Shown: in pieces, positions 25,840 through 33,961 of the stretch | How positions within the stretch are numbered: position 1 is the stretch's first letter | Layout of the letters: each line of letters begins with the position of its first letter | Assembly: GCF_001425945.1 (NCBI RefSeq) | Contig: NZ_LMEB01000005.1 | Span: 248,001-312,000 of the forward strand | Length of the DNA: 64,000 nt | Direction of reading: 5' to 3' | DNA from: Brevundimonas sp. Root1279 | Lineage (GTDB): Bacteria > Pseudomonadota > Alphaproteobacteria > Caulobacterales > Caulobacteraceae | Notes under the pieces: generated by a model | Database searches by the model: none | What the model saw: only the letters and a program-made list of their open reading frames with translations | What the model was told of the DNA's origin: nothing | Program-made: the position numbers and the translations under genes

Positions 25840-26751
25840 ATGAAACTCCGGGCGGACCGCAGAAGCGTCCTGACCGGCCTCGGCGCGATCGCGCTGATGG
25901 GCTGTTCCCGCGCGCCCGAAGCGGCGCAGACGCCGGCCGCCAAGGCGGTCGTCCCCGAAGCCTTCGACCTGTCGGCGCTGGAAGCCCGCCACGGCGGGCG
26001 CATCGGCTTCGCCGCCCGCGATCTGGCCACCGGCCGCGAGCTGCGCTGGCGCGGCGAGGAGCGGTTCGTCTACTGCTCCACCTTCAAGATGTTCCTGGCC
26101 GCCGCCACCCTGCTGCGCGTCCAGAGCGGCGAAGAACGGCTCGATCGCGCCATTCCGATCACCCGCGCCGACATGATCAACCACGCCCCGGTCACCGAGC
26201 CGGCCGTGGGCGGGACCCTGACCATCCAGGACCTGATGAAGGGCACGGTCGAGGTCAGCGACAACCCGGCCGCCAACATCCTGATCCGCGAACTGGGCGG
26301 CCTGGACGTGCTGCGCGACTTCTACCGCGGCATCGGCGACCAGACGACCACGGTCGACCGCCTCGAGCCCGAGATGAACCGTCTCGACGGCGACAAGGAC
26401 ACCATCCAGCCGGTCCAGGCGGTCGCCAACCTCTATCGCCTGCTGGTGTCGGCCGAGACCCCGCTCTCCGCCGAATCCAAGGCGCTGCTGCTACGCTGGA
26501 TGACCGATACCCCGACGGGCGTGGGCCGCATCAAGGCCGGCGTTCCGGCCGGCTGGACCGTGGCGCACAAGACCGGCACCGGCGGCTACGGCCCGACCAA
26601 CGACATCGGCGTCCTGTATCCGCCCTCGGGCGAGCCGGTGATCATGGCCGTCTACAACCACGCGACGCGCGCCTCGGACGAGGCCCAGCGTGAGGCGACC
26701 ATCGCCGAGGCCGCGCGTCTGGCCCTGGCCGCGCTCGGACACGCCGCATGA
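25840..26751 (+). CDS. Class A serine beta-lactamase, predicted Tat-exported lipoprotein
   Basis: Hydrolyses beta-lactams in the periplasm. All class A motifs are present in 303 residues: catalytic Ser80 in YCSTFKMF (Ambler S70-K73), S140-D141-N142 in EVSDNPAAN, the omega-loop Glu176/Asn180 in RLEPEMNR, and K244-T245-G246 in AHKTGTGG. Cys79 precedes the serine, but no cysteine occupies the position after KTG where carbapenemases have a disulfide partner. The N-terminus has twin arginines (RADRRSVLTGLG) and a lipobox-like LMGC with Cys22. It lies 2 bp after flbD and its stop overlaps the flhA start (ATGA), so it is embedded in the flagellar operon. Substrate range unknown. Confidence 0.94.
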   Translation: MKLRADRRSVLTGLGAIALMGCSRAPEAAQTPAAKAVVPEAFDLSALEARHGGRIGFAARDLATGRELRWRGEERFVYCSTFKMFLAAATLLRVQSGEERLDRAIPITRADMINHAPVTEPAVGGTLTIQDLMKGTVEVSDNPAANILIRELGGLDVLRDFYRGIGDQTTTVDRLEPEMNRLDGDKDTIQPVQAVANLYRLLVSAETPLSAESKALLLRWMTDTPTGVGRIKAGVPAGWTVAHKTGTGGYGPTNDIGVLYPPSGEPVIMAVYNHATRASDEAQREATIAEAARLALAALGHAA

Positions 26752-28850
26752 CGGACGCGGTTCTCATGAAGGACGGCATGGCCCGTCCGACCGGCCGGGA
26801 TGTCATGGGCTGGGTGGCGCGCGGCGAGGTGGCCATGGCCATCGGCGTCATCGGCGTCATCCTGCTGCTCATCCTGCCGGTGCCGAAATTCCTGCTCGAC
26901 GTGCTGCTCGCGCTGTCGCTGGTGTCGTCGGTGCTGATCCTGATGACCGCCGTCATGATGAAGCGGCCGCTGGACTTCGCCATCTTCCCGACGGTCCTGC
27001 TGGTCACCACCCTGTTCCGGCTGGGTCTGAACCTGGCCTCGACGCGCCTGGTGCTGACCCACGGCCATGAAGGCCATGCCGCCGCCGGTCAGGTGATCCA
27101 GGCCTTCGGCACGTTGATGATGGGCGGCAGCTTCATCATCGGCATCATCATCTTCGCCATCATCCTGGTGGTGAACTTCGTCGTCATCACCAAGGGCTCG
27201 ACCCGCATCGCCGAAGTCTCGGCCCGCTTCACGCTCGACTCCATGCCGGGCAAGCAGATGGCCATCGACGCCGACCTGTCGTCCGGCCTGATCGACGAAG
27301 AGACCGCCAAGCGGCGCCGCAAGGAGCTGGAGCAGGAATCGACCTTCTTCGGCGCCATGGACGGCGCCTCGAAATTCGTGCGCGGCGACGCGGTCGCCGG
27401 CCTGATCATCGTCTTCATCAACGTCATCGGCGGCATCCTGATCGGCGTCATCCAGCACCAGCTGCCGATCGGCGAGGCCGCCAACAACTACGTCGCCCTG
27501 ACGATCGGCGACGGCCTGGTGACGCAGGTCCCGGCCATCATCATCTCGATCGCCGCCGGCTTCCTGGTGTCGAAGGCCGGCGTCGAAGGCACCGCCGACA
27601 AGGCCCTGGTCAGCCAGCTGGCCACCAACCCGGTCAGCCTGGGCGTGGTCTCCGGCGCCGCCGGTCTGATCGGCCTCATCCCTGGCATGCCGCTGTTGCC
27701 GTTCGCGGCCCTGGCCATCGGCGCGGGCTTCATGGCCTGGCGGCTGGGCCGCGCGAAGCTCAAGCCCCAACCGGTCGAGGCCGACAGCATCGCCGCCGGG
27801 CCCAAGGAGGACGTCGAGGAGCCGATCGGCACCGCCCTGACCATCGACGAGGTCAAGATCGAGCTGGGCTACTCCCTGCTGTCGCTGATCAACGACCTGG
27901 AAGGCCGCCGCCTGACCGACCAGGTCCGCGCCCTGCGCCGTTCGCTGGCCCAGGAGTACGGCTTCGTCATGCCGTCGGTGCGCATCCTCGACAACATGCG
28001 CCTGGGCACCCAGGGCTACGCCATCCGCATCAAGGAGATGGAAGCCGGTCAGGGGGAGGTCCGCCTCGGCTCGCTGATGGCCATGGACCCGGCCGGCCGC
28101 CAGGTCGAGCTGCCGGGCGAGCACACCCGCGAACCGGCCTTCGGCCTGCCCGCCACCTGGATCGACGAAAGCCTGCGCGAAGAGGCCACCTTCCGCGGCT
28201 ACACCATCGTCGATCCGTCGACGGTGCTGACCACCCACCTGACCGAGATCCTCAAGGAGAACATGGCCGAGCTGCTCTCCTACGCCGAGGTGCAGAAGCT
28301 GCTGCGCGAGCTCGGCACGGAAGAGAAGAAGCTGGTCGACGAGTTGATCCCGTCGGTGGTCACCGTCACCACCCTGCAGCGGGTGCTCCAGTCGCTGCTG
28401 CGCGAGAAGGTCTCGATCCGCGACCTGGGCGCCATCCTCGAGGGCCTGGCCGAGGCCGCGCCGCACACCTCCAGCGTCACCACCCTGGTCGAGCACGTCC
28501 GCAGCCGCCTGGCCCGTCAGCTGTGCTGGCAGCACAAGGGAGACGACGGCGCCCTGCCGATCGTGACCCTGTCGCCGGAGTGGGAGCATGCCTTCGCCGA
28601 AAGCCTGATCGGCAATGGCGAGGACAAGCAACTGGCCATGGCGCCCTCGCGCCTGCAGGACTTCATCCGCGCCACCCGTGACGTATTCGAGCGCGCCGCC
28701 ATGGCCGGCGAGACCGCCGTCCTGCTGACCGGGCCGCAGATCCGGCCCTACGTCCGTTCGATCATCGAGCGCTTCCGCGGCCAGACCGTGGTGATGAGCC
28801 AGAACGAGGTCCACCCGAAGGCCCGCCTGCGGACCATCGGGACGGTCTGA
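26748..28850 (+). CDS. flhA: Flagellar biosynthesis protein FlhA
   Basis: Large membrane component of the flagellar type III export gate. The 700 residues have about eight membrane helices in the first half, the FHIPEP-type loop with VSARFTLDSMPGKQMAIDAD and LIDEETAKRRRKELEQES, and a cytoplasmic C-domain (from about 360) that docks chaperone-substrate complexes. The ATG at 26748 overlaps the beta-lactamase stop codon by 4 bp, so flhA translation is probably coupled to that gene. It is the last gene of the operon and ends 3 bp from a convergent gene. Confidence 0.96.
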   Translation: MTDAVLMKDGMARPTGRDVMGWVARGEVAMAIGVIGVILLLILPVPKFLLDVLLALSLVSSVLILMTAVMMKRPLDFAIFPTVLLVTTLFRLGLNLASTRLVLTHGHEGHAAAGQVIQAFGTLMMGGSFIIGIIIFAIILVVNFVVITKGSTRIAEVSARFTLDSMPGKQMAIDADLSSGLIDEETAKRRRKELEQESTFFGAMDGASKFVRGDAVAGLIIVFINVIGGILIGVIQHQLPIGEAANNYVALTIGDGLVTQVPAIIISIAAGFLVSKAGVEGTADKALVSQLATNPVSLGVVSGAAGLIGLIPGMPLLPFAALAIGAGFMAWRLGRAKLKPQPVEADSIAAGPKEDVEEPIGTALTIDEVKIELGYSLLSLINDLEGRRLTDQVRALRRSLAQEYGFVMPSVRILDNMRLGTQGYAIRIKEMEAGQGEVRLGSLMAMDPAGRQVELPGEHTREPAFGLPATWIDESLREEATFRGYTIVDPSTVLTTHLTEILKENMAELLSYAEVQKLLRELGTEEKKLVDELIPSVVTVTTLQRVLQSLLREKVSIRDLGAILEGLAEAAPHTSSVTTLVEHVRSRLARQLCWQHKGDDGALPIVTLSPEWEHAFAESLIGNGEDKQLAMAPSRLQDFIRATRDVFERAAMAGETAVLLTGPQIRPYVRSIIERFRGQTVVMSQNEVHPKARLRTIGTV

Positions 28851-28853
28851 CGG

Positions 28854-29561
28854 TCAGTCGACCTCGGTCCAGCCCCCGGCCGAAGCGGCCCGCGCCGCCT
28901 CGTTGACCGGTCGGGCGACGAGGCCGGACTGAGTGAGCCAGACCTCGTAGCGGGCCCCGTCGGCCATCGGCATATAGGCGCCGCCGCCGTACAGGGTGTC
29001 GACCGCGTCGACGTAGCGGCGGTGCTTCCGCGCCGTATCCCAGGCGCTGATCTTCCAGGGGAGCCCGGGCAGGGCGTCGCCGCCGGCAAGCGGATGCACG
29101 CTGCGGGTGGCGTTGATCTCCTGGTCGACCGAGCGATAGCGGCCGGACAGGCGGTCGAGGCGATACTGGGTGTCCAGCCCCAGGACGTTGGCCCACGGCT
29201 TCCACTTCAGCAGCTGGGCCTCGAGCCGCCATTCGTCGCCATGCAGGGGATAGAGGTTGCTGGTTCCCGGGGCGCTCTCGCCATGGCCGGGCTGCATCAC
29301 CGTGGCCTCGAAATACTGCGGGCCCAGCTGGCGGGTTTCAATGGTGGCCACCGGGCGCTCATAGGTCAGCCGGTCGTAGGTTTGGACGTCGAGGCCGATC
29401 AGGCCCGCGATCAACGCCGCCGCGATCAGAGCCCCGCCGCAGACGCCCCCGGCCAGACCGCCGACGAACCGTCCCCGGAACAGGGCCGCGAGGCCCCGGA
29501 ACAGCAGGGCCAGTCCGGCCACCGCCACGATCGCAGGCGCGATCCACCACCACCAAACCAT
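28854..29561 (-). CDS. Conserved membrane-anchored protein, unknown function
   Basis: A 235-residue protein with two or three N-terminal hydrophobic helices (residues about 2-20 and 35-58) and a soluble C-terminal domain, probably periplasmic. That domain begins GLDVQTYDRLTYERPVATI and contains GHGESAPGTSNLYPLHGDEW and LLKWKPWANVLGLDTQYRLD. Similar proteins are often labelled multidrug efflux pumps by databases, but nothing here resembles a transporter. The ATG at 29561 follows GGGAGGG; the upstream TTG at 29576 is unlikely. It converges on flhA with a 3-bp gap. Confidence 0.75.
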   Translation of the reverse strand: MVWWWWIAPAIVAVAGLALLFRGLAALFRGRFVGGLAGGVCGGALIAAALIAGLIGLDVQTYDRLTYERPVATIETRQLGPQYFEATVMQPGHGESAPGTSNLYPLHGDEWRLEAQLLKWKPWANVLGLDTQYRLDRLSGRYRSVDQEINATRSVHPLAGGDALPGLPWKISAWDTARKHRRYVDAVDTLYGGGAYMPMADGARYEVWLTQSGLVARPVNEAARAASAGGWTEVD

Positions 29562-29674
29562 ACCCAGCCCTCCCAAGCCCTGCCGCTATCCTTACCCTAA
29601 ATCCGCAAAACGGCGCCGGTTTCCCTCGCCGCGCGACTGGACAGGCTTCCAGCGGCCGCTAATGCTCCGGCCCG

Positions 29675-31204
29675 ATGATTTCGACAGCGCGCAACCTTCT
29701 GTCCTCCCTCGCGGAATTTGCGCGCACCCCGACCATCGGCCGGTCCATCGTGGGCATGCTGACCGCGGCCATCGTCCTGCTGCTGGTGGTGAACGTCGGC
29801 GCCTTCGTCGTCCTTCAGCGCACCGAGGCCTACAATCAGCAGGTCGAGCGCTCGCAGCAGGTGCGCCGCGCCGCGCGGACCGTGCTGCTGTCGCTGCTCG
29901 ACGCCGAGACCGGCCAGCGCGGCTATCTGCTCACGCAGCGGTCGGAGTTCCTGGGCCCCTACACCCAGGCGGTTGCGGTGCTGCCTAACCAGTTCGCCGA
30001 CCTGGAAGAACTGGCGGCCGGCGATCCCCAGCTGACGCCGCACGTCGAAGCCCTGCTGCAATCCGCCCGGTCAAAGCTCGACGAGCTGGAGCTGACCATC
30101 GGTCTGGCGCGCACCGGCCAGCGCGAAGCGGCCTTTGAACGGGTCCGGGTCGGGCAGGGCAGGGTCCTGATGGACCTGGCGCGGGCTCAGATGGCGGCCA
30201 TCGACGAGGTGGAGACCGAACGGCTGCACGTCCGCACCGAACAGTCGGAGCGCAGTTCGAGCCTCGCGGTCGTGGCGAATATCGCCGCCAGTCTGCTGGT
30301 CGTGGTGCTGGCGGTGATCGCCGTCTGGCTGGTGCGGCGGTACGTCGGCGAGATCCAGCAGGGGCGCGATGCGCTGGACCGCCTCAACGCCGGCCTGGAG
30401 CACCAGGTGCACGAGCGGACCGCCCAGCTCAGCCGCGCCAACGACGAGATCCAGCGCTTCGCCTACATCGTCAGCCACGACCTGCGCGCGCCGCTGGTCA
30501 ACGTCATGGGCTACACGGCGGAGCTGGAGCAGGCGGGCAAGGCGATGGCGCGGCAGATCGACCTGATCGAGACCCGCGCGCCCAAGACGGTCGACGCCGA
30601 AGCCGTCGTCGCCGTCCGAGAGGATGTCCCCGAGGCCATCGGCTTCATCCGCGCCTCGACCGAGAAGATGGATCGGCTGATCAACGCCATCCTGAAGCTG
30701 TCGCGCGAGGGGCGGCGGAATCTGGTGCTGGAGCGACTGGACCTGACCGCAATGGCCGAAGGCATCGCCGCCAGCCTGAGCCACCAAACCGAGGCCGCGC
30801 ACGCCAAGATCGTGGTCGAGCCCCTGCCGTCGATCGAGAGCGACCGGCTCTCGATGGAGCAGATTTTCGGCAATCTGATCGACAACGCCGTGAAGTACCT
30901 GGATCACGATCGCGCCGGTGAAATCCGCGTCTCGGGCTGGGTCGACGGCGACTGGATCACCTACCGCATCGCCGACAACGGGCGCGGCATCGCCGAGCGG
31001 GACCACGAGCGCATCTTCGAGCTGTTCCGCCGCTCCGGCCGTCAGGACCGAACGGGCGAGGGGCTGGGCCTGGCCTTCGTACGCAACAGCGTGCGCCGAT
31101 TGGGGGGCGAAATCGATCTTGAGTCAGAACTTGGCAAGGGCTCGACTTTCATTCTGAAATTCCCCACACGCCTGATCCTCGACGAGGCCGGAGACACCCC
31201 ATGA
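29675..31204 (+). CDS. Membrane sensor histidine kinase with CHASE3 domain
   Basis: The 509 residues contain TM1 (about 25-47), a periplasmic CHASE3 domain (about 50-195, with LLDAETGQRGYLLTQ), TM2 (about 197-221), a HisKA domain with phospho-His268 in YIVSHDLRAPLVNVMGY, and a HATPase domain with NLIDNAVKYL, DNGRGI and GEGLGLAF. A 35-residue insert (EQAGKAMARQIDLIETRAPK and following) lengthens the HisKA helical hairpin. It is the first gene of a three-gene module; its stop overlaps the next start (ATGA). The signal it senses is unknown. Confidence 0.93.
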   Translation: MISTARNLLSSLAEFARTPTIGRSIVGMLTAAIVLLLVVNVGAFVVLQRTEAYNQQVERSQQVRRAARTVLLSLLDAETGQRGYLLTQRSEFLGPYTQAVAVLPNQFADLEELAAGDPQLTPHVEALLQSARSKLDELELTIGLARTGQREAAFERVRVGQGRVLMDLARAQMAAIDEVETERLHVRTEQSERSSSLAVVANIAASLLVVVLAVIAVWLVRRYVGEIQQGRDALDRLNAGLEHQVHERTAQLSRANDEIQRFAYIVSHDLRAPLVNVMGYTAELEQAGKAMARQIDLIETRAPKTVDAEAVVAVREDVPEAIGFIRASTEKMDRLINAILKLSREGRRNLVLERLDLTAMAEGIAASLSHQTEAAHAKIVVEPLPSIESDRLSMEQIFGNLIDNAVKYLDHDRAGEIRVSGWVDGDWITYRIADNGRGIAERDHERIFELFRRSGRQDRTGEGLGLAFVRNSVRRLGGEIDLESELGKGSTFILKFPTRLILDEAGDTP

Positions 31205-31626
31205 CCGCCGCAGTGAAGATCGTGATGGTCGAAGACGACCTCGGCCATGCCCGGCTGATCGAGAAGAATATCCGTCGCGCCAACATCGCCAACGAGATCC
31301 GCCATTTCGCCGACGGCGGTTCGGCGCTCGACTATCTGTTCAGCGAGGAGGTCCGGGCCAACGGGCCGATGCTGATTCTGCTGGACCTGAACCTGCCGGA
31401 CATGTCGGGCACCGACATCCTGGCCAAGGTGAAGGGCGACGAGCGCCTGCGCCGCGCCCCGATCGTCGTGCTGACCACCACGGACGACAAGGTCGAGATC
31501 CAGCGCTGCTACGACCTGGGCTGCAACGTCTACATCACCAAGCCTGTGGATTATGAAAGCTTTGCGGGAGCCATTCGCCAGCTGGGGCTCTTCCTGTCGG
31601 TGATGCAGGCGCCTGAAATCGAGTGA
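31201..31626 (+). CDS. Single-domain response regulator, Rcp1-like
   Basis: A 141-residue receiver with Glu11/Asp12/Asp13 (VEDDLGHA), phosphoacceptor Asp62 ([11 protein letters not shown]), Thr93 region (VVLTTTDD) and Lys114 (YITKPVDY). The sequence style ([24 protein letters not shown]) is that of the Rcp1 type, which pairs with membrane or phytochrome kinases encoded next door. There is no output domain, so it is a phosphate shuttle. Both ends overlap neighbours by 4 bp (ATGA with the kinase, GTGA with the REC-kinase). Confidence 0.93.
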   Translation: MTAAVKIVMVEDDLGHARLIEKNIRRANIANEIRHFADGGSALDYLFSEEVRANGPMLILLDLNLPDMSGTDILAKVKGDERLRRAPIVVLTTTDDKVEIQRCYDLGCNVYITKPVDYESFAGAIRQLGLFLSVMQAPEIE

Positions 31627-32669
31627 AGTCCGGCGCCGATGTCATTCGCCTGCTCTACATCGACGATGACCGCGGGCTCTCGCGGCTGGTCGAGAAGGAG
31701 CTCGGGCGCCACGGCTACGCCGTCACCTGTGCGCCCGACGGCGACGCTGGGCTGGATTTGCTTATTTCGCGCCCGGGCGATTTCGACGTCGTCTGCCTCG
31801 ACCACTACATGCCGGGGCGCGAGGGCCTCGATGTCCTGCCGGAGATCATCGCGCTCGATAGCCCGCCGCCGGTCGTCTACGTCACCGGCGCCCAGGATGG
31901 GCGCATCGCCGTGGCCGCCCTGCGCGCCGGCGCCGCCGACTATGTGATCAAGGACGTCTCGGCCGACTTTACGGCCCTGTTGCGCGCCGCCCTGGAAGAC
32001 GCGCTGGCGCGTCGCCGCCTGCAGCGAGAGAACGAGCAGGCCCAGGAAGCTGTCCGCCTGGCCCGCGACCGCGCCGAGGCCATGCTGCGCGAGGTCAACC
32101 ACCGCGTCGGCAACTCGCTGCAGCTGGTCTCCAGCTTCATGGCCCTGCAGATGCGCCAGCTGACCGACCAGGGCGCACGCGCCGCGCTCAAGGAATCGCA
32201 GGCCCGCATCGAGGCCGTGGCCCACGTCCACCGCCGGCTCTACACCTCGGACGACATGTCCTCGGTGGCCATGCACGACTACCTCGAAGGTCTGGTCGCC
32301 GAGCTCGGCAAGTCGCTGGGGCCGGCCGGCTCCTCGCCCGCGATCGTCCTCAAGGTCGAGCCGATGGACGTCTCGACCGACCAGGCGGTGTCGCTGGGCG
32401 TGATCGTCACAGAACTTGTCACCAACGCCGTCAAATACGCCTACGAACCCGGCAATCCCGGTGAGATCCGCATCATCCTCAAGCGCGAGAGCGAGACCCG
32501 CGCCCTCCTGATCGTCGAGGACGACGGTCCCGGCATGGGCGACGGCGCGGTCAAGGGCACCGGTCTGGGCGGCAAGATCATCTCGGCCATGGCCTCGGGC
32601 CTGCGTTCGGCGCTCGAGCTCGATCAGGCTCACAAGGGCGTGCGCGCCTGCCTGGCGTTCGACCTCTAG
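31623..32669 (+). CDS. REC-HisKA_2 hybrid: receiver domain fused to a cytoplasmic histidine kinase
   Basis: The 348 residues have a receiver domain (about 7-125; Asp14-16 pocket, phosphoacceptor Asp60 in [10 protein letters not shown], Lys110 in VIKDVSA) followed by a kinase of the HisKA_2/HWE-like type: His160 in [20 protein letters not shown], then a HATPase with [11 protein letters not shown] and DDGPGMG. It has no membrane segment. It starts with GTG at 31623 overlapping the previous stop. A kinase whose activity is gated by its own N-terminal receiver fits a relay downstream of the first two genes. Confidence 0.92.
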   Translation: MKSGADVIRLLYIDDDRGLSRLVEKELGRHGYAVTCAPDGDAGLDLLISRPGDFDVVCLDHYMPGREGLDVLPEIIALDSPPPVVYVTGAQDGRIAVAALRAGAADYVIKDVSADFTALLRAALEDALARRRLQRENEQAQEAVRLARDRAEAMLREVNHRVGNSLQLVSSFMALQMRQLTDQGARAALKESQARIEAVAHVHRRLYTSDDMSSVAMHDYLEGLVAELGKSLGPAGSSPAIVLKVEPMDVSTDQAVSLGVIVTELVTNAVKYAYEPGNPGEIRIILKRESETRALLIVEDDGPGMGDGAVKGTGLGGKIISAMASGLRSALELDQAHKGVRACLAFDL

Positions 32670-32691
32670 GCCGACGGCGCGTTAGGCGATC

Positions 32692-33129
32692 ATGCTCCAA
32701 TTCGGCGAACCCCGCCCCGGCCTGAACTACCGGCTCCGCCCGACCGCATTCGGCCTGGTCTTTCATGACGGCAAGCTGGCCTGCGTCCGCGTCGACCGTG
32801 GCGACGCCACCTATTATGACCTGCCCGGCGGGGCGATCGACGGCGATGAAACCGAAGAGCAGGCCCTCGTCCGGGAGTTCGTCGAGGAGACGGGCATGGC
32901 GGTGAAGCCGTTCTCCCGCATCGCCGAGGCGGCCCAATATTTCCGGAAGTCCGATGGCGAGGCGATCAACAACCGCGGCGGCTTCTGGATCGCCGAATAT
33001 CTGTCGCTCGACCCGGCCGCCAAGGTCGAGGCCGACCACGAGCTGGTCTGGCTACACCCCCACACGGCTCTGAAAGAGCTCCGCCACGACGCCCATGCCT
33101 GGGCGGTATCGGCCTGGTTGCGGCGCTAG
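32692..33129 (+). CDS. NUDIX hydrolase
   Basis: A 145-residue pyrophosphohydrolase with the full Nudix box GGAIDGDETEEQALVREFVE followed by ETGM, which binds the catalytic Mg2+ and cleaves nucleoside diphosphate-X substrates. The C-terminal WLHPHTALKELRHDAHAWAV is a usual closing segment. The substrate cannot be told from the sequence; 8-oxo-dGTP or a nucleotide sugar are both possible. It lies 22 bp after the REC-kinase gene on the same strand, so it may be read from the same transcript, without obvious functional relation. Confidence 0.92.
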   Translation: MLQFGEPRPGLNYRLRPTAFGLVFHDGKLACVRVDRGDATYYDLPGGAIDGDETEEQALVREFVEETGMAVKPFSRIAEAAQYFRKSDGEAINNRGGFWIAEYLSLDPAAKVEADHELVWLHPHTALKELRHDAHAWAVSAWLRR

Positions 33130-33205
33130 GACACGGAACGCCCCGGGATTCCGCTCGTTCTCACCACCCGCGCCGCTCCCCAGGCGCTCAGTGAAGGAGA
33201 GTTCA

Positions 33206-33391
33206 ATGCCCGATCCCGATCGCATCGAAGGCGCCGCCAAGAACATGGGCGGCAAGGTCAAGGAAGCCGCCGGCAAGGTGACTGGCGACGAGAAGCTGAA
33301 GGCCGAGGGCCGCGCTGATCAGGTCGAAGGCAAGGTCCAGAACGCCGTCGGCGGTCTCAAGGACACCCTGCGCGACGACAACCGGCACTAA
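33206..33391 (+). CDS. CsbD-family stress-response protein
   Basis: A 61-residue hydrophilic protein with the CsbD repeats DRIEGAAKNMGGKVKEAAGK, TGDEKLKAEGRADQVEGK and VQNAVGGLKDTL. CsbD-like proteins accumulate under general stress; in alphaproteobacteria they often belong to the EcfG regulon, but no clear promoter of that type was identified here. The ATG at 33206 follows GAAGGAGA by 5 nt, an unusually strong ribosome site for this window, in line with high expression. It ends 3 bp from a convergent gene. Confidence 0.93.
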   Translation: MPDPDRIEGAAKNMGGKVKEAAGKVTGDEKLKAEGRADQVEGKVQNAVGGLKDTLRDDNRH

Positions 33392-33394
33392 CCT

Positions 33395-33928
33395 TTAGTC
33401 GTCTCCGCCCAGGCGGAACCGGAGCCCGCCCTCGGCGGGCTTCGACCCGTCGGCGGGGCGGCATTCCTGCGTCCACGTAACACCGCCCTGGGGCTGAGCC
33501 TGAGGGCGGTTTTCGCAGGTCTGCTCGGTGATGGTCCGGCTCGGGGCGCCGGCGGGAAGCGGGGCGCCGCACTGGACAGCATAGCGATCGCCGGCAGCCG
33601 CCTGGCGGCATTCGTTCGGCGCGTTCACGGGGGCCAGGCCGGGCGGCAGGGCCGATCCCAGGTTCGCCGCCAACGCAGAACGCACCCGGGCCTGGCAGAC
33701 CTCCAGACTCTCCTCGGCCTTGCGCACCAGCGGGCTGCATTCCGAGCGTTCGTAGCCAAAGGGATCGGCGCGCGCCCAGTCCGGGATGGTCGGCAGGGCG
33801 GGGGCAGGGGCCGCGACCTCGGCGGCGGTGGCGGGCGCCGGACTGTCCGGCTGCGGCTGCCACAGGATCTGACCTGTCGGAGCCTGCTGTAGGGAGACGG
33901 CGAGAGCGAGCGCGAGGGCGACGTGCAT
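33395..33928 (-). CDS. Small exported protein, Cys-containing, unknown function
   Basis: A 177-residue protein with a short signal-like N-terminus (MHVALALALAVSLQQA), a Pro/Ala-rich linker (about 25-47) and a C-terminal domain with five or six cysteines (SECSPL, EVCQAR, NECRQA, VQCGAP, QTCENR, QECRPA), probably disulfide-bonded in the periplasm. No family recognised. It is next to, and co-directional with, the VWA gene (33-bp gap), which lies upstream, so they may be co-transcribed. Confidence 0.7.
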   Translation of the reverse strand: MHVALALALAVSLQQAPTGQILWQPQPDSPAPATAAEVAAPAPALPTIPDWARADPFGYERSECSPLVRKAEESLEVCQARVRSALAANLGSALPPGLAPVNAPNECRQAAAGDRYAVQCGAPLPAGAPSRTITEQTCENRPQAQPQGGVTWTQECRPADGSKPAEGGLRFRLGGDD

Positions 33929-33961
33929 GGCGTAATCTCCTGAACCCGCAGCAACCCTATC

